Shown here: positions 63,001-64,000 of the stretch, one piece after another | Position numbering within the stretch: the first letter of the stretch is position 1 | Layout of the letters: each line of letters starts with the position of its first letter | Position numbers and translations under genes: made by a program | Assembly: GCF_016653405.1 (NCBI RefSeq) | Contig: NZ_NHSN01000009.1 | Coordinates: 46,346-110,345 of the forward strand | Reading direction: 5' to 3' | Source: Halorhodospira halophila | GTDB taxonomy: Bacteria; Pseudomonadota; Gammaproteobacteria; Nitrococcales; Halorhodospiraceae | Length of the DNA stretch: 64,000 nt | Notes under the pieces: model-generated | Told to the model about the DNA's origin: nothing | The model's input: the letters and a program-made list of their open reading frames with translations, nothing else | Databases searched by the model: none

Positions 63001-63852
63001 ATGCCCGCACCCGCCATCCCCGACGACCTGCTGGCCCGGACGGCCCCGCCGGGCTCCAGCCTGGACTACGCCCTGCGCCTGGCACCGGAGCAGCAGCGCC
63101 GGCCGCTGCAGGCGATTGCGGCGTTCACCAGTGAGATCCGGCGCATCCCGCTGAGCACTCAGGAGCCCGACGTGGCCCGCACCAAGCTGCATTGGTGGCG
63201 CACCGAGCTGGCGCGGATCCTCGAAGGGGGCGGCGAGCACCCGCTGGCCGCCCCCCTGGCCGCAGCGGTCCACGATGACCAGCTGCCGGGCGCGGAGCTG
63301 CGCGCCGTGCTCGATGAGGCCGACCGCACCCTGGACGGCGACCGGCCCGACACCTTCGCCGAGCAGCGCGAGCTGACCGAGCGCCACGCCGCGGCCCCGC
63401 TACGCCTGGCCGCCCGGGTTCTGGTCGGCGACGACTCGGCCACCGGGTACGCGACGGCACTGGGCAGCGCCATCGCATTGACCCGCAGCCTGCGTCTGCA
63501 GGGGCTGGCCGCCCGTTACGGCGACAGCGACCTACCCCGGGAGACCCTGCGCGGGGCCGGAGTGCCGGCGGAGGGAGCGCTGCTCCAAGCCGATGGGACG
63601 GCCCTGCCCTCGCTGCTCCGGGCGCTGGACGCCCAGGCCGGGGCCATCGAGCCGCTGTTCTCGGCCGCGGGCCGGCGGGCGCCGACGGACCGCGCCGCGG
63701 CGCGTGCGTTACGCCCGGTCACGGCGTACGCCGCGCTGCATCAGGCCCTGCTCCTGGAGATCCGTCGCCGCGGGCCGGCGGAGCTGATCCGCGGCCGGCT
63801 GACGCTGACGCCGCTGCGCAAGGTGTGGGTCGCCTGGCGGGGGCGGCTGTAG
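63001..63852 (+). CDS. Degenerate squalene/phytoene synthase family protein
   Basis: 283-residue all-helical protein of the squalene/phytoene synthase superfamily, seen in LDYALRLAPEQQRRPLQAIAAFTSEIRRI, TKLHWWRTELARIL and LTRSLRLQGLAARYGDSDLPRETLRGAGV, and in YAALHQALLLEIRRRG. Both Asp-rich Mg2+-diphosphate motifs (DxxxD) are missing at the expected places, so prenyl condensation is unlikely; it resembles non-catalytic homologues such as the complex I assembly factor NDUFAF6. Follows mupP by 9 bp. Confidence 0.8.
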   Translation: MPAPAIPDDLLARTAPPGSSLDYALRLAPEQQRRPLQAIAAFTSEIRRIPLSTQEPDVARTKLHWWRTELARILEGGGEHPLAAPLAAAVHDDQLPGAELRAVLDEADRTLDGDRPDTFAEQRELTERHAAAPLRLAARVLVGDDSATGYATALGSAIALTRSLRLQGLAARYGDSDLPRETLRGAGVPAEGALLQADGTALPSLLRALDAQAGAIEPLFSAAGRRAPTDRAAARALRPVTAYAALHQALLLEIRRRGPAELIRGRLTLTPLRKVWVAWRGRL

Positions 63853-63933
63853 CCTAAGGCGGGCCCCCCGCCGTCGCCCCCTGTTTCAGCCCCCCGTCGC
63901 TCCCTGTTTCAGGCCCCCGGGCCGGATCGGCGG

Positions 63934-64000
63934 ACGCGCCCCTGCGGGGTTCCCTGTGCTGCTCGCCCGCGCAGGGCCGCGCGCAAAGGAACGGCGCTGG
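63934..64000. repeat. Partial copy of the palindromic repeat, running off the window (element C)
   Basis: 66 bases (63934-63999) identical to 58907-58972 of element B; the match breaks at the last base of the window. It begins 81 bp after the stop of the squalene/phytoene synthase-like gene; within that stretch CCCCCGTCGC and CCCTGTTTCAGGCCCCC-type segments are repeated in tandem. Confidence 0.85.

Overview
The window is a high-GC bacterial chromosome segment. Its gene content and order are gammaproteobacterial: the rpsP-rimM-trmD-rplS operon, the gyrA-serC-pheA-hisC-tyrA-aroA-cmk-rpsA-ihfB-lapAB block, and mtnA-mtaD-ubiG-mupP. Strongly acidic proteins, PutP/PutA, two cation/proton antiporters, a dodecin, a CowN and a Shethna-type ferredoxin point to a halophilic, probably phototrophic diazotroph of the Ectothiorhodospiraceae, most likely Halorhodospira or a close relative. 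The genus is inferred from gene content; no search was run.

Layout. 1-6.1 kb: flagellar and chemotaxis genes (flgD partial, flgC, flgB, cheR, cheV, flgA, flgM, flgN) with recognisable sigma54 and sigma28 promoters. 6.1-11.1 kb: ribosomal protein/tRNA modification operon, a DUF1992 protein, a YoaA-type helicase and a TPR lipoprotein. 11.2-14.1 kb: two tandem soluble chemoreceptors. 14.1-19.5 kb: SUF iron-sulfur assembly operon with an Rrf2 regulator. 19.6-23.5 kb: a small unknown gene, uvrB, an aspartate-type aminotransferase and tRNA-Asn. 23.6-26.9 kb: a co-directional block of katG, dodecin, FeSII-like ferredoxin and cowN. 27-34.5 kb: NhaC antiporter, membrane chemoreceptor, a NOL/NYC1-like SDR, a TonB-dependent receptor and a TrmO-like protein. 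34.7-39.8 kb: divergent proline uptake (putP plus a 38-residue membrane protein) and catabolism (putA). 40.2-42.4 kb: cysteine synthase, PhaB-like reductase and a ComEA-like protein. 42.5-57 kb: a long leftward run from gyrA through aromatic and serine biosynthesis, cmk, rpsA, ihfB and lapAB to pyrF. 57-63.9 kb: a K+/H+-type antiporter, mtnA, mtaD, ubiG, a MupP-like phosphatase and a degenerate squalene/phytoene synthase homologue.

Three points stand out. First, a cowN-FeSII operon sits behind a sigma54-like promoter and looks like a nitrogenase-protection cassette. Second, a family of large imperfect palindromes (39785-40188, 58870-59098, and a partial copy from 63934 to the window end) lies between converging genes; the first even takes in the last codons of both flanking genes. 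Third, sigma54-like promoters recur at flagellar, put and cowN loci. No insertion sequence, prophage or CRISPR array was seen.
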